From: Brenneria izbisi | GTDB lineage: Bacteria > Pseudomonadota > Gammaproteobacteria > Enterobacterales > Enterobacteriaceae | DNA: 64,000 nt | Assembly (NCBI RefSeq): GCF_025840185.1 | Contig: NZ_JAMPJU010000013.1 | Span: 44,472 to 108,471 of the forward strand | Direction of reading: 5' to 3' | In this document: one piece after another, positions 17,758 to 28,297 of the stretch | Layout: each line of letters opens with the position of its first letter | Numbering within the stretch: position 1 is the stretch's first letter | Notes under the pieces: model-generated | The model's database searches: none | Seen by the model: only the letters and a program-made list of their open reading frames with translations | Told to the model about the DNA's origin: nothing | Position numbers and translations under genes: made by a program

Positions 17758-19128
17758 CTAAATGCCTCCGCCCAGAGATTGCCAAAGCGTGATACGGTTC
17801 TGGTAATCAGTTTGCTTCAGCGTGATTAAACCCTGTTGGGCGGCATAAAGCGTCCGTTGCGCCACCAGCATGTTCAGATAGCTGTCCACGCCATTGCGGT
17901 AACGTAAATCAGATAAATGGTAGCTTTTCATCGCGGCAGCGACATAGGCGTTCTGTGCATCCAGCCGTTCTTGCAGAGTTGCACGGCTGGCCAACGCATT
18001 GGCGACATCCTTAAACGCGCTCTGAATCGCTTTCTCATAAGCGGCGATATACCCTTTCTTTTCAGCCTCGGCGTAACGTAATGCCGCGAGATTCTCCCCG
18101 CCGGTGAAAATCGGCAAGGTCAGGCTCGGCGCGAATGACCACACATTACTCCCATGACTGAATAAGCTGGACAGTGAACTGCTGCCCACCCCGGCGCTGG
18201 CGGTCAGCGTCAGGCTGGGGAAAAAAGCGGCCCGCGCCGCGCCGATATCCGCATTGGCACTTTTAAGCTCATGCTCGGCTGCCTGCACATCGGGACGACG
18301 AAGCAATACCTCGGACGAGACGCCGGACGGCACGATGGTAATGGCGCCTTCCAGCGGTTCCAGGGTGTCGGGCAGCAGTAAGTCAGGAACTGATTCGCCG
18401 ACCAGCAGATTTAATGCGTTGAGATCCTGCGCCACCAGGGTGGTATACGCGGCCACATCGCCCCGCGCTTGCTGATAGGTGGTGATTGCCGAGTTAACCG
18501 CCGTACCGTCATCCGCCCCGAGTTCGAGGCGTCGTTTCGTCACTTTCACGGTATCCGCCGCGCTTTGCATCGTGACTTTTGCCAGCGCCAGACTGCTTTG
18601 ATCGGCGGCAAGGGTAATCCAGGCCGTCGTCGTCTCCGCAATCAGGGTAATGCGGGTATTTTTGGCGGTCGCGGCTGAGGCCAGCCAACTCTCTTTGGCT
18701 GCCTGGGACAAACTGCGGTTTTTACCAAAAAGATCGAGTTCAAAAGAACTGACGCTGCCGTTTGCTTCGGCGCTGCTATTTACTTCCGATACCCCGGTGC
18801 TGACCGAGCGACTGCGGCTGGAGCTTAACTCAGCATCCAGCGTAGGATAGAGAGCCGCGTTCCTCTCCCCATACAAAGCCCGCGCCGCTTCAATGTCCGC
18901 GATGGCCTGACGTAAATCCCGATTCGATTTTAACGCCCGGCTCACCACCTGCTTCAACCGGTCATTATGGATGGTAGCCTGCCACGCTGTTAACTCCAAT
19001 TGCGGCTGTGTGCTCTGGCCACCGGGCCACACGGCTGGCACGGGAGCGGTGGGACGCACATAATGAGGCTCCAGTGAAATACATCCTGCAAGTAATAGCG
19101 GGCAGGCAATCAGCATTTTCCTCAGCAT
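17758..19128 (-). CDS. RND efflux outer-membrane factor, NodT-type lipoprotein
   Basis: TolC-like outer-membrane channel of 456 residues completing a tripartite pump. A lipobox LLLAGC puts the lipid on Cys16. The body has two OEP repeats with long alpha-hairpin regions (SLALAKVTMQSAADTVKVTKRRLELG; LRYAEAEKKGYIAAYEKAIQSAFKDVANALASR is the second). RPDVQAAEHELKSANADIGAARAAFFP is the diagnostic NodT/OprM block. The start overlaps the stop of the permease gene at 19128, so translation is coupled. Confidence 0.92.
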   Translation of the reverse strand: MLRKMLIACPLLLAGCISLEPHYVRPTAPVPAVWPGGQSTQPQLELTAWQATIHNDRLKQVVSRALKSNRDLRQAIADIEAARALYGERNAALYPTLDAELSSSRSRSVSTGVSEVNSSAEANGSVSSFELDLFGKNRSLSQAAKESWLASAATAKNTRITLIAETTTAWITLAADQSSLALAKVTMQSAADTVKVTKRRLELGADDGTAVNSAITTYQQARGDVAAYTTLVAQDLNALNLLVGESVPDLLLPDTLEPLEGAITIVPSGVSSEVLLRRPDVQAAEHELKSANADIGAARAAFFPSLTLTASAGVGSSSLSSLFSHGSNVWSFAPSLTLPIFTGGENLAALRYAEAEKKGYIAAYEKAIQSAFKDVANALASRATLQERLDAQNAYVAAAMKSYHLSDLRYRNGVDSYLNMLVAQRTLYAAQQGLITLKQTDYQNRITLWQSLGGGI

Positions 19129-22100
19129 TACGATTTACTCCCGACCACAGCCGCTTTAGTAAAAACTTTTTTTACTAAGATGAAAAATAACGGCACGAAG
19201 AAAATAGCCAGGAAGGTGGCGGTTACCGTTCCGCCCACGATGCCGGTGCCTATCGCTATCCTGCTGTTGGCGCCCGCGCCAGTGGACATCGCCAGAGGCA
19301 GCACCCCGGCGATAAAGGCGAATGAAGTCATCAGAATCGGCCTCAACCGCGTTCTGGCCGCGGCAAAAGCGGCGACGCCAACAGATTTTCCCTGATTCAA
19401 CGCGGCCTCGGCGAATTCGACAATCAAAATGGCGTTTTTGGACGACAAGCCGATGGTCGTCAGCAACGCCACCTGAAAATAAACATCGTTATCCAGGCCG
19501 CGCAAGGTCACCGCGATCACGGCCCCCACCACCCCCAGCGGGATAACCATCAGCACCGAAAGCGGTACGGACCAGCTTTCATAAAGCGCCGCCAGACAGA
19601 GGAAAACCACCAGTATGGAGAAGCCGTAAAGCATACCTGCCTGCCCGCTAGCCATTCTTTCCTGTAGCGACAATCCGCTCCAGGAATAGGTCGCCCCAGC
19701 AGGCAGGGTCTGCGCCAGCGCTTCCATTTTATCCAGCGCGGCGCTTGAACTGGTGCCGATCGCGCCTTCACCCTGAATTTCATAGGATGACGAACCGCCA
19801 TAGCGGGTCAACGTATCGGCGCCGGCGGTCCAGCGGGTTGTGGCAAAGGCGGAGAAAGGGGTCATATCATTGTTGCTGCCCTTAACGAACCAATTATTCA
19901 GGTCATCAGGTTTGGAGCGGAATTGACTGTCGCCCTGAAGATAGACTTTTTTAACCCGTCCGCCGGACAGAAAATCATTGACGTATGTACCGCCCCAGGC
20001 GCTGCTGAGCGTGGCGGTGACATCACCGATAGATAATCCCAGGGCAACCACTTTGGCGGTATCAATATCCACATTGAGTTGCGGCATTTCAGGCAGTTCA
20101 TTGGCGCGAACCGACGCCAGTTCAGTGGAGGCCGAGGCTGCTTTGATCAACTGATCCCGTAAGACTTTCAACTCTTCACGGGTGGTCGCACCGGCGGCCT
20201 GCAATTCAAAGGTGAAACCGTTGGACTGGCCCAATCCATCTACGGCCGGCGGGACCAGGGTATAGATTTGCGCATCACGCACGACGGCAAGATTTTTCAT
20301 GGCGCGAGCGGCGATGGACTGCGCCGTATTGTCGTTGCCGTCGCGCGCCGACCAGTCTTTCAGGGCAACAAACGCCATACCTGCATTCTGTGCGCTGCCG
20401 CTGAAGTTAAAGCCAGAGACGGTGAAAATAACCTCGGTATTGGCTTTTTCGTTATCCAGAAAATAGGTTTCCACCACTTTACTCACCTGATTGGTTCGGT
20501 TCATGGTCGCCCCGGCGGGCAGGGTGTATTGCACCATCACATCGCCCTGATCTTCCACAGGTAAAAAACCACCGGGCAAGCGCATCAGCAATACGACCAT
20601 GATGCCGGCGATAACCAGATAAACCAGTATCGCCCGCGCCGGACGCCTGAGGATACCGGCTACCTTGCGGCCATATTTTGTTTCCGTTTTTTCATAAATG
20701 CGGTTAAACCATCGGGCAAATCTGCGCTCATGTTCGTCAGACGTTTTGAGCATCGCGCCGCATAGCGCCGGCGTCAACGTCAAGGCCACCACCACCGATA
20801 GGATCATCGCGGAAACAATCGTTACCGAAAACTGGCGGTAGATAACGCCGGTGGAACCGCCAAAAAAGGCCATCGGAAGAAATACCGCGGACAGCACGAG
20901 GGCGATCGCCACCAGCGCCCCGGAAATCTCGCCCATTGATTTCTCTGTGGCTTCAATGGCGGGCAATTTCTCCTCGCGCATTATGCGTTCGACATTCTCC
21001 ACCACGACAATGGCGTCATCCACCAGAAGCCCGATAGCCAGTACCATGCCGAACAGCGTCAGCGTATTGATGGAATAACCAAATACCGACAGTACGGCGA
21101 AGGTCCCCATCATAACGACAGGTACGGCAAGGGCGGGGATCAGGGTCGCACGCACATTCTGCAAGAAGATATACATCACCGCGATCACCAACACGATGGC
21201 GATTAACAATGTTTCTACCACCTCGGTAACCGAAATTTTGATAAAGGCGGTATTGTCTTTGGGATAGGCGATTTCATAGCCTTGCGGCATGTTGCTCTGG
21301 AATTCCGCTAGCTTGGCTTTCACATTGGTCGCCGTATCCAGGGCATTCGCCCCGGATGCCAGCATCACCGCGATACCCGCGGCCGGATGGCCGTTTAAGC
21401 GGGTTACGTTGCTGTAATCCTCGCTGCCAAGCTCAACGCGCGCCACATCACTCAAATGCACAATCGCGCCGGCGGTATCGCTTTTAACAATGATGTCGCG
21501 AAATTGCTGGGGCGTTTTGAGACGGGACAGGGTTGTGACGGTCGCCGTCAACTGTTGGACATCGGACGAAGGCGCCGCCCCCACTTTGCCCGCTGAAACT
21601 TGGGTGTTCTGCGCTTCAATTGCGCTTTCAATATCGGAAGGCATCAGGCTGTAAGAAGCCAGCTTTGCCGGATCCAGCCAGATGCGCATGGCGTATTCCG
21701 AGCCAAACACCTGTACATCGCCGACCCCTTGCACCCGTGACAGCGGGTCCTGGATATTGCTAACCAGCCAGTCCGCAATATCGGTTCCCGAATGTTTATC
21801 CGATTTGTCGTACAGCGCCATAATCAGCAGAAAGCTGGTCTGACTTTTTTCGACTGTCACGCCCTGTGCAGTCACTTCCGCCGGCAATCTGGCTTCGGCC
21901 TGCTGAACTTTGTTTTGTACCTGCACCTGGGCGATATTGGCGTCGGTGCCTTGAGCGAAGGTGACGTTAATCGAAACCGTGCCGTCAGAACTGCTGGTTG
22001 AACTGAAATAGAGCAAGCCATCAAGACCGGTTAATTCCTGTTCAATCACCTGAGTGACGCTATTTTCCAGCGTTTCCGCCGACGCGCCGGTATAGGTGGC

Positions 22101-22244
22101 GCTTATTTTTACCGTTGGTGGGGCGACATCGGGATATTGTCCAATCGCCATCTCCCGCAAGGCCATCGCGCCGGCAAGAACGAGCAGAATAGCAATAACC
22201 CAGGCAAATACTGGCCGCCTGACAAAAAAACGAGAAAACATCAT
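19128..22244 (-). CDS. RND multidrug efflux permease (HAE1 family, AcrB-like)
   Basis: Proton-driven trimeric inner-membrane pump of 1038 residues, normal for HAE1 proteins. The proton-relay aspartate pair lies in LLVDDAIVVVENVER and the partner lysine in GLSSKNAILIVEFAE. N-terminal FFVRRPVFAWVIAILL, the PGGFLPVEDQGD turn and GVLPLAMSTGAGANSR are family hallmarks. It overlaps the adaptor gene by 4 nt and the outer-membrane gene by one. Substrates unknown; Pseudomonas MexF-like pumps are the nearest in flavour. Confidence 0.94.
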   Translation of the reverse strand: MMFSRFFVRRPVFAWVIAILLVLAGAMALREMAIGQYPDVAPPTVKISATYTGASAETLENSVTQVIEQELTGLDGLLYFSSTSSSDGTVSINVTFAQGTDANIAQVQVQNKVQQAEARLPAEVTAQGVTVEKSQTSFLLIMALYDKSDKHSGTDIADWLVSNIQDPLSRVQGVGDVQVFGSEYAMRIWLDPAKLASYSLMPSDIESAIEAQNTQVSAGKVGAAPSSDVQQLTATVTTLSRLKTPQQFRDIIVKSDTAGAIVHLSDVARVELGSEDYSNVTRLNGHPAAGIAVMLASGANALDTATNVKAKLAEFQSNMPQGYEIAYPKDNTAFIKISVTEVVETLLIAIVLVIAVMYIFLQNVRATLIPALAVPVVMMGTFAVLSVFGYSINTLTLFGMVLAIGLLVDDAIVVVENVERIMREEKLPAIEATEKSMGEISGALVAIALVLSAVFLPMAFFGGSTGVIYRQFSVTIVSAMILSVVVALTLTPALCGAMLKTSDEHERRFARWFNRIYEKTETKYGRKVAGILRRPARAILVYLVIAGIMVVLLMRLPGGFLPVEDQGDVMVQYTLPAGATMNRTNQVSKVVETYFLDNEKANTEVIFTVSGFNFSGSAQNAGMAFVALKDWSARDGNDNTAQSIAARAMKNLAVVRDAQIYTLVPPAVDGLGQSNGFTFELQAAGATTREELKVLRDQLIKAASASTELASVRANELPEMPQLNVDIDTAKVVALGLSIGDVTATLSSAWGGTYVNDFLSGGRVKKVYLQGDSQFRSKPDDLNNWFVKGSNNDMTPFSAFATTRWTAGADTLTRYGGSSSYEIQGEGAIGTSSSAALDKMEALAQTLPAGATYSWSGLSLQERMASGQAGMLYGFSILVVFLCLAALYESWSVPLSVLMVIPLGVVGAVIAVTLRGLDNDVYFQVALLTTIGLSSKNAILIVEFAEAALNQGKSVGVAAFAAARTRLRPILMTSFAFIAGVLPLAMSTGAGANSRIAIGTGIVGGTVTATFLAIFFVPLFFILVKKVFTKAAVVGSKS

Positions 22245-23374
22245 TGCGCTCCCTCGATTTTATTGCCGATGACCACCGCATTTACGCTCTCACCCATGGT
22301 GACCTTACTGCGGCCTTCGACAATCAATTTATCGCCGGACGACAGGCCTTTGGTCACTAACCAATGATCGCCAATGGCACGCGATGTGGTCACCGAGCGC
22401 TGCTCAACCTTGTTATCTTTATTGACGATAAGCGCACTGCCATTGCCCGCCGAGTCGCGGGTGATGCCCTGCTGTGGCGCCAAAATAGCATCGTTAAGCG
22501 TACCGTTAACGACCCTGGCCCTGACAAACATGCCCGGCAACAGGATAAATTCTGGATTGGGGAACACCGCGCGCAGCGTTACCGAACCGGTGGCCTCATC
22601 CACCGCGACTTCAGATAATTGCAGCGCGCCTTTATGTGGATAAATACTGCCATCTTCAAGCGTCAGGGTAACATTATCGATACTGTCTTTATTTTTCTGC
22701 AACGCCTGTTTGCGTAAGGCGAGCAATTGGCTGCTGGATTGCGTCATATCCACATACATCCTATCCAGCGAGCGGATTGTCGCCAGCGCGGTGGTCTGTT
22801 CTGATGTCACCAGGGCGCCGGGCGTGACGGATGAAATCCCGATGCGCCCACTGATTGGAGCGGTGACGCGGGTCCAGGCCAAATTAATTTTGGCGGATTC
22901 GAGAGCGGCTTTTTTCTCAGCGACCGAAGCAACGTTTTGTTCATAAGTCGCGCGCGCATCGTCATACTCTTCCCTGGAAACGCCGTGCTCTTTTTCCAGG
23001 ATGGCATAACGTTGCGCTTTTAATTTCGCCGCAGAGACAACGGCCTGTGCATTTTTTAAGACCGCCGCCGCTTGATCGTAGGCTGCCTGATAACTTGACG
23101 GATCGATAAGATAAAGTATCTGGCCTTCCTTAACGTCCTGTCCTTCGGTAAACAGCCGTTTTTGAATAATGCCGCCCACCTGGGGCCGGACATCGGCACT
23201 CAGCGTGGCGGTGGTCCGTCCGGTTAAATCGCTGGCGAGTGTAACGGGAGATGACTTTAATACGACGACCCCGACTTCAGTAGGCTCTGCAACCGCTGGT
23301 TCTTTTGTTTCGTCATCGCATGCGGTCAGGAAAATAATATTGAATACCAGAAACAGGTATTTGAAAGAGGTCAT
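22241..23374 (-). CDS. RND efflux periplasmic adaptor lipoprotein
   Basis: Membrane-fusion protein of 377 residues linking pump and outer-membrane channel. LTAC places the lipid at Cys19. A lipoyl/barrel-sandwich segment (VRPQVGGIIQKRLFTEGQDVKEGQILYLIDPSSYQA), a coiled-coil hairpin (AVVSAAKLKAQRYAILEK) and WTRVTAPISGRIG are typical. First gene of a three-gene operon (adaptor, pump, channel). No regulator adjoins it; an 800-nt AT-rich region lies upstream. Confidence 0.93.
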   Translation of the reverse strand: MTSFKYLFLVFNIIFLTACDDETKEPAVAEPTEVGVVVLKSSPVTLASDLTGRTTATLSADVRPQVGGIIQKRLFTEGQDVKEGQILYLIDPSSYQAAYDQAAAVLKNAQAVVSAAKLKAQRYAILEKEHGVSREEYDDARATYEQNVASVAEKKAALESAKINLAWTRVTAPISGRIGISSVTPGALVTSEQTTALATIRSLDRMYVDMTQSSSQLLALRKQALQKNKDSIDNVTLTLEDGSIYPHKGALQLSEVAVDEATGSVTLRAVFPNPEFILLPGMFVRARVVNGTLNDAILAPQQGITRDSAGNGSALIVNKDNKVEQRSVTTSRAIGDHWLVTKGLSSGDKLIVEGRSKVTMGESVNAVVIGNKIEGAQ

Positions 23375-24172
23375 GTGATTCCAAATAAGGTGATATGGCG
23401 GAAAATCGCTCTCGACTATAACATTATCAGGCTGCGCGGAATCTTGGCGGAATGTAAAATAAACGTAATAAAGCCTGTCAATATTAAAATTAAACGCTTA
23501 CATCTGTAACTTTCGATCTATCAGGTATATATCAATTTAATTTTAGTAGCATGAACATTATTTATATTCGTTATTAATCACCTGAATTTTGGTATTCTAT
23601 TTAGCCAGATAAAAAAAGAAATTACATAAATACACATATTGTCATATCTGATAACCATAAAAGCCCCAACTGGCACCACTCTATTCACATTAATGCTAAT
23701 GTTGTTTCAAAGGTAAAAATCGATCGTAATGTTCAATAAGTGTATCATTGTCTAAAATGAAGGCTTACTTTTACGGATTTTTAGGATTACTTTCATTTAT
23801 CCATTAACAATCAAATAGTTACATCATATAAAATTATTTACACGGTAAAGCGACAATAGAACAAACCTTTAAAACCAACATGGTTATTTTAAAGTTTCTC
23901 GGATAAACAACCGCATTTTCGGCAACGAAAAAGAGCCATGTGGTTAACTCGTTCTGCAATGGTGGGTATTCAACTTAAGGGAGGTGGTTTATTTACGCAT
24001 CGTCATGCTAAATTTTACTGAACAACAATTTCACTGATCAACAATGACAACGTGCTCTATCCAATGGATTTCAAGATCCTGAACAGCGGTAAGCGGATCA
24101 ATTTCCGATAACGGATGCGGTGCAACAAACCGACGATTCTGAAAGATGACGGATTATTTAGGAGAAAATATT
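23375..24172. other. AT-rich intergenic region upstream of the RND operon and yagU
   Basis: About 800 nt without a convincing gene. It must contain the divergent promoters of the efflux operon and yagU. I found no clear small RNA, operator palindrome or transposon end; the base composition is clearly lower in GC than its neighbours. Confidence 0.5.
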
Positions 24173-24715
24173 ATGCAGTTACGTACCACGAAGGAAAAAA
24201 TCCTGATAGCAATATTAGTCGGGGTCATTGCCGGTATTATTTGCGCCCTGGCGAAATTTGGTTGGGAAATTCCGTTCCCGCCGCGCACGCCGGACCGCGA
24301 TCTTACCAATCCGCCGCAACAGTTACTGCAACAGTTGGGCATGTCTTTCGAAATGTCCCACATCACGTATTTGTTTAACGGCAACCCAAGACCCATCATG
24401 AGCTTTATCATGCACTTCGGGTTTTCCATTACCTTTGCCGTGCTGTACTGCGTGGTGGCCGAGTTTTATCCCAAAATCAAACTCTGGCAAGGGGCTTTTT
24501 ACGGCCTGGTTCTGCATGTTGTCTTCCATATTATCCTGCTGCCGTTGTTGGGCACCATACCGGCGCCGTGGGATCAGCCGTTTGCCGAGCATTTCTCCGA
24601 GCTTTTCGGCCACATGTTCTGTTTCTGGCTGGTTGAAATTGCCCGCCGCGACTTACGCAACCGCATTACCCATGCGCCGGATGCGGAAGTGCCGCTGTCG
24701 CAAGCTACCCGATAA
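24173..24715 (+). CDS. yagU: YagU family inner-membrane protein (DUF1440)
   Basis: Membrane protein of 180 residues with about four hydrophobic segments. E. coli YagU contributes to acid resistance by an unknown mechanism. KFGWEIPFPPRTPDRDLTNPP and IPAPWDQPFAEHFSELFGHMFCFW are family motifs. The frame opens at 24146, but AGGAGAAAATATT immediately before 24173 and the family start MQLRTTKEKI favour the inner ATG. It ends convergently against rhaR with only 2 nt between stops. Confidence 0.88.
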   Translation: MQLRTTKEKILIAILVGVIAGIICALAKFGWEIPFPPRTPDRDLTNPPQQLLQQLGMSFEMSHITYLFNGNPRPIMSFIMHFGFSITFAVLYCVVAEFYPKIKLWQGAFYGLVLHVVFHIILLPLLGTIPAPWDQPFAEHFSELFGHMFCFWLVEIARRDLRNRITHAPDAEVPLSQATR

Positions 24716-24717
24716 GC

Positions 24718-25575
24718 TTACGGATCGACATGCTGGAAACGCTGCCGATAGGTGCTGGGCGAGACGCCAAATGCCTGATGGAAGACCACGGAGAAATAGT
24801 TACTGTCGTCAAAGCCGCACTGCGCGGCTATTTCACCAATGGTTTGCTGGTTGTAGCGCAATAGTTCCATCGCTTTGCACAAGCGCAATTGACGCAAATA
24901 TTGCGCGACGCTCATGCCGGTCTGTTCTTTAAAACGTGTGCGCAGGCCGCGCGCGCTGAAACCATGCTGTCGGCAGAAAACGTCATAGCGGAAAGGAAGC
25001 GCGATACTGGCGCGCAGGGCGTTCATCAGCAAATCCAACTGGTGAGCCTCCGCCAACTGCGGATTGTCCGGCGCATGACGATATCGCCTTGCCAGCAAGA
25101 CAATCTGCAACAGCAACACCTCGCTCAATTGCAACGACAGCGCATCCGATTTCATGCACTCCTGCGCCAGCGCGTCGACTTTATCGCGAATGGCTTCCAT
25201 CCCTGCGGAACCCAGGCACCAGTAGCGCGCATGCTGCGGTTCATCGCCGCCCGGCAATAATGCCTGCCAGTCTGTCGATAACGTCAACCGCTCGCGGATA
25301 TACATAATATTATCCAGTTCCAGATCGTGCACAGATTCGTAGCTGTGCCGGTCACTGGCCGAGACGTAGAACATGTCGCCACGCGTGATGCGGTAAGGCA
25401 CATCGTTCCACAAATGCAGACCATTTCCGCGCCAGACAATCACCAATTCATCGAAATCATGATGATGCAGAGGAAATACCGGCTGCGGATGGCGTTCGGC
25501 AACCATCACGTTGTTTTTATCGGTGAGGAAATAGTCTTCAGTCTGTAGCTTTAAACCACGTCTGTTTTTTAACAT
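24718..25575 (-). CDS. rhaR: L-rhamnose regulator RhaR
   Basis: AraC-family activator that, with rhamnose, turns on rhaSR. It has 285 residues: an N-terminal cupin (HHHDFDELVIVWRGNGLHLWNDVPY) binding sugar and a C-terminal pair of helix-turn-helix motifs (YRFDVFCRQHGFSARGLRTRFKEQTG-like first unit; TIGEIAAQCGFDDSNYFSVVFHQAFGVSPSTYR second). It follows rhaS by 17 nt on the same strand. Confidence 0.93.
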   Translation of the reverse strand: MLKNRRGLKLQTEDYFLTDKNNVMVAERHPQPVFPLHHHDFDELVIVWRGNGLHLWNDVPYRITRGDMFYVSASDRHSYESVHDLELDNIMYIRERLTLSTDWQALLPGGDEPQHARYWCLGSAGMEAIRDKVDALAQECMKSDALSLQLSEVLLLQIVLLARRYRHAPDNPQLAEAHQLDLLMNALRASIALPFRYDVFCRQHGFSARGLRTRFKEQTGMSVAQYLRQLRLCKAMELLRYNQQTIGEIAAQCGFDDSNYFSVVFHQAFGVSPSTYRQRFQHVDP

Positions 25576-25592
25576 TCCTCACCTGCCCGCCG

Positions 25593-26432
25593 TCAGCTAT
25601 CCTCATGACACGCCTGATGGCGTAACGATTTAGGGGCCAGAGAAAATGCCTTGCGGAATTGCGTTGAGAAGTGATTACTGTCGCTGAATCCACAGGCATG
25701 CGCAATGGTGGTGATCGAATCATCACTTTGCTGCAACCGCCGACGCGCCTCCAGCAATCTTAACCGATTCAAATAGCGTTGTGGCGTCATACCGGTATGT
25801 TGTTTCAACTGGCGATGCAGCGTTCTCAGCGGTAACGAGAACTGTTCGGCCAACGCGCCCCAGTTGATCTGTTCGCTATAGTTGTTCTGCAACCAGCCCA
25901 GCAGCGCCTGCACGCCCTGACGCTGACAGCCGTTGCTTTCGGTCTGGAAACAGCGTTGCCGCAACAGTATCAGTATTTGTAAAAACAGGCTTTCGCTGGC
26001 GGCGATAGCTTCCGGCGTGTCGCTCTGCGCCAAATCAGCCAGTTTGCCGAGGCTTTGTTTTAACTGCCGCATGCCCGCCGCGTTAACCTGCCATTGTCCC
26101 TGCCACTCACCGTGCGGGCCGTAAGGCAAAAAAGAGGCGATATCAGACAGAAAACGAAAGCCACGCGGCGAGCGGTAGAGCACGTTGGTCAGGCATAAGC
26201 CCTCCACATTTTCGAACAGGTGCCGATCGTTATCGCGCACGAAGAACACTGTCCCGCTGCTCAGCGCATAGGGCTGCTCATTAAACACATGGACGCCAGC
26301 GCCCTGTTCCACCAGCACGATCTCCCAGAAATCGTGAGAATGTTCGGGAAATGCCGACTGCGGCGTGCGCGGCTCCACCGCCACTGTCACCGCCCGTGAA
26401 GCAAAGAAGTCATCACCACGAAGTAAGGTCAT
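25593..26432 (-). CDS. rhaS: L-rhamnose operon activator RhaS
   Basis: AraC-family activator of rhaBAD. It has 279 residues from MTLLRGDDFFAS; the frame opens at 26693 but that extension would cross the divergent promoter region, and TGGAGAATC lies just before 26432. The N-terminal cupin (FPEHSHDFWEIVLVEQG) and C-terminal HTH pair (SLPLRTLHRQLKQHTGMTPQRYLNRLRL; TIAHACGFSDSNHFSTQFRKAF) match E. coli RhaS. It is transcribed with rhaR, divergent from rhaB. Confidence 0.94.
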   Translation of the reverse strand: MTLLRGDDFFASRAVTVAVEPRTPQSAFPEHSHDFWEIVLVEQGAGVHVFNEQPYALSSGTVFFVRDNDRHLFENVEGLCLTNVLYRSPRGFRFLSDIASFLPYGPHGEWQGQWQVNAAGMRQLKQSLGKLADLAQSDTPEAIAASESLFLQILILLRQRCFQTESNGCQRQGVQALLGWLQNNYSEQINWGALAEQFSLPLRTLHRQLKQHTGMTPQRYLNRLRLLEARRRLQQSDDSITTIAHACGFSDSNHFSTQFRKAFSLAPKSLRHQACHEDS

Positions 26433-26694
26433 TTTGATTCTCCACTTAACCCGCTCGCGAAGCGGTATAAGATCGCCAGTGCGTACCAACGCCGGGGAAA
26501 TAGCGTCATGGTAGCCATAAGCACATCGCACGACCTTTAAATACCGTCGCTCGCACGGGCATTGTGATGTCATTTTTTCAAGATCCAGAAACCAATTCGT
26601 CGAAGTGTGGATAGGATCACACCGGCCTTTTTCTCTTTTATCTCCCCTCCTCCCGCCGTATACAGCCGTAAAACCCGTCATGATCTGGCGCAAC

Positions 26695-26710
26695 TGTGAT
26701 CTGTTTCACC
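26695..26710. promoter_or_regulatory. CRP-binding site in the rhaS-rhaB intergenic region
   Basis: TGTGATCTGTTTCACC matches the TGTGA-N6-TCACA consensus with one mismatch in the last position. Its location between divergent rhaS and rhaB agrees with the known catabolite control of rhamnose genes. Confidence 0.7.
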
Positions 26711-26731
26711 GTCAGCTTGACGATTTTGCCA

Positions 26732-26776
26732 GTCACCGCGGTGACATGGCACTCACCGGAAGGTGACCGCGGTCAC
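26732..26776. promoter_or_regulatory. Twin palindromes, probable RhaS operator of rhaBADM
   Basis: GTCACCGCGGTGAC (26732-26745) and GTGACCGCGGTCAC (26763-26776) are each perfect 14-bp palindromes, with centres 31 bp (about three turns) apart. E. coli rhaBAD has two 17-bp RhaS half-sites separated by about 16 bp just upstream of the -35, and these occupy the equivalent place. A TTTACA (26782-26787) could be the -35 element. Identity as RhaS sites is inferred from position. Confidence 0.55.
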
Positions 26777-26821
26777 TGATCTTTACACTGCCTGACATCA
26801 AACCGGTAAAGAGGAAGGGTC

Positions 26822-28297
26822 ATGACGGTGAAGCATATCGTGGCGGTGGATCTTGGCGCCTCCAGCGGTCGGGTGATGCTGGCGACGTTACAGACCTCCA
26901 CACAGCATCTGGCGCTGAGGGAAATTCATCGTTTCAGCCATCATCTGGTGTCGCAGGACGGCCACCATGTGTGGGATCTGTCAGCGCTGGAACAGGCGAT
27001 CCTTGCTGGTTTACATCAAATTGATCGCATGGGAATCTACCCGGACAGCATCGGGATTGATAGCTGGGGGGTAGACTATGTGTTGCTGGATAAAGCGGGC
27101 GAACTGGTCGGCCTGCCCTACGCTTATCGCGATCATCGCACTGACGGCCTGATGGCTATGGCGACAGGTGATCTGGGGCGTGAAAATATTTATCAACGTA
27201 CCGGCATTCAATTTCTGCCTTTCAATACCTTGTACCAACTCAAGGCTTTGTGCGATCAGCACCCGGAATATCTGCAACAAGCTGAACATCTGTTGCTGAT
27301 CCCGGATTATTTCCACTATCGGTTGACCGGCGCCATCAGTTGCGAATACACCAACGCCAGCACGACACAGTTGCTCAATCTGGCGGATAAAACATGGGAT
27401 AGCGCACTGCTGAACTATCTGGGATTTCCCCAACGTTTGCTAAGCCAACCGGTGCAGCCCGGTCACCGCATCGGCGTCTGGTTCGCGCCCAGCGGCCAGC
27501 GAATTCCGGTGCGCGCGGTGGCGACGCATGATACCGCCAGCGCCGTTGTCGCCACGCCGCTGCATGACAAAGACAGCGCTTACCTCAGTTCCGGCACCTG
27601 GTCATTAATCGGCTTTGAAAGCGACACGCCATACACCAGCGCGCGGGCGCTGGCCACCAATATCACCAATGAAGGTGGAATTAACGGCACCTATCGCGTA
27701 CTGAAAAACATCATGGGGCTGTGGCTACTGCAACGCGTCTGTCAGGAGCGGCAGATTCAGGATCTGTCTGCGCTGATTGAGGAAGCCTCCCGTCTGCCGC
27801 TGTGTGGCAGCCTGATCAATCCGAATGACGAGCGTTTCATCAATCCGCCGTCCATGTGTGACGCAATCCGCGAATTTTGCGCCGAACATCAGCAGGCGAT
27901 GCCCCACAGCGACGCGGAACTGGCACGCTGCATCTTTGACAGCCTGGCCATGCTTTACCGTCAGGTTATTGAGCAACTGGGCGAACTGCGGCAAGCCCCG
28001 TTGCGCCAGTTACATATTGTCGGCGGCGGCTGCCAGAACGCACTCCTGAATCAGTTGTGCGCCGATGTGTGCCAGTTGCCGGTATTAGCCGGACCGGTGG
28101 AGGCCTCCACGTTGGGTAATATCGGCTGTCAGTTGATCGCGCTCAATGCCGTCGCCGATCTGACCGAATTCCGTCATCTGTTAACCCAAAATTTCCCGCT
28201 CCACCGTTATACCCCTCGCGCAGATATTGATTTCGTCAGCCACTGGCGCCGATTCAAGTCCCTTTGTCATGATAAAAAAGAGGAAACCACTGTATGA
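26822..28297 (+). CDS. rhaB: L-rhamnulokinase
   Basis: Phosphorylates L-rhamnulose at O1 with ATP, the second step of rhamnose breakdown. This FGGY-family kinase of 491 residues has phosphate-binding [14 protein letters not shown] at the N-terminus, [24 protein letters not shown], and nucleotide-binding [19 protein letters not shown] near the C-terminus. GAGGAAGG precedes the ATG. Its end overlaps rhaA by 4 nt (ATGA). Confidence 0.96.
   Translation: MTVKHIVAVDLGASSGRVMLATLQTSTQHLALREIHRFSHHLVSQDGHHVWDLSALEQAILAGLHQIDRMGIYPDSIGIDSWGVDYVLLDKAGELVGLPYAYRDHRTDGLMAMATGDLGRENIYQRTGIQFLPFNTLYQLKALCDQHPEYLQQAEHLLLIPDYFHYRLTGAISCEYTNASTTQLLNLADKTWDSALLNYLGFPQRLLSQPVQPGHRIGVWFAPSGQRIPVRAVATHDTASAVVATPLHDKDSAYLSSGTWSLIGFESDTPYTSARALATNITNEGGINGTYRVLKNIMGLWLLQRVCQERQIQDLSALIEEASRLPLCGSLINPNDERFINPPSMCDAIREFCAEHQQAMPHSDAELARCIFDSLAMLYRQVIEQLGELRQAPLRQLHIVGGGCQNALLNQLCADVCQLPVLAGPVEASTLGNIGCQLIALNAVADLTEFRHLLTQNFPLHRYTPRADIDFVSHWRRFKSLCHDKKEETTV

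Noticed and set aside
26433..26693. N-terminal extension of RhaS
   Set aside because: It crosses the divergent promoter; the inner ATG has a proper ribosome site and the family N-terminus.
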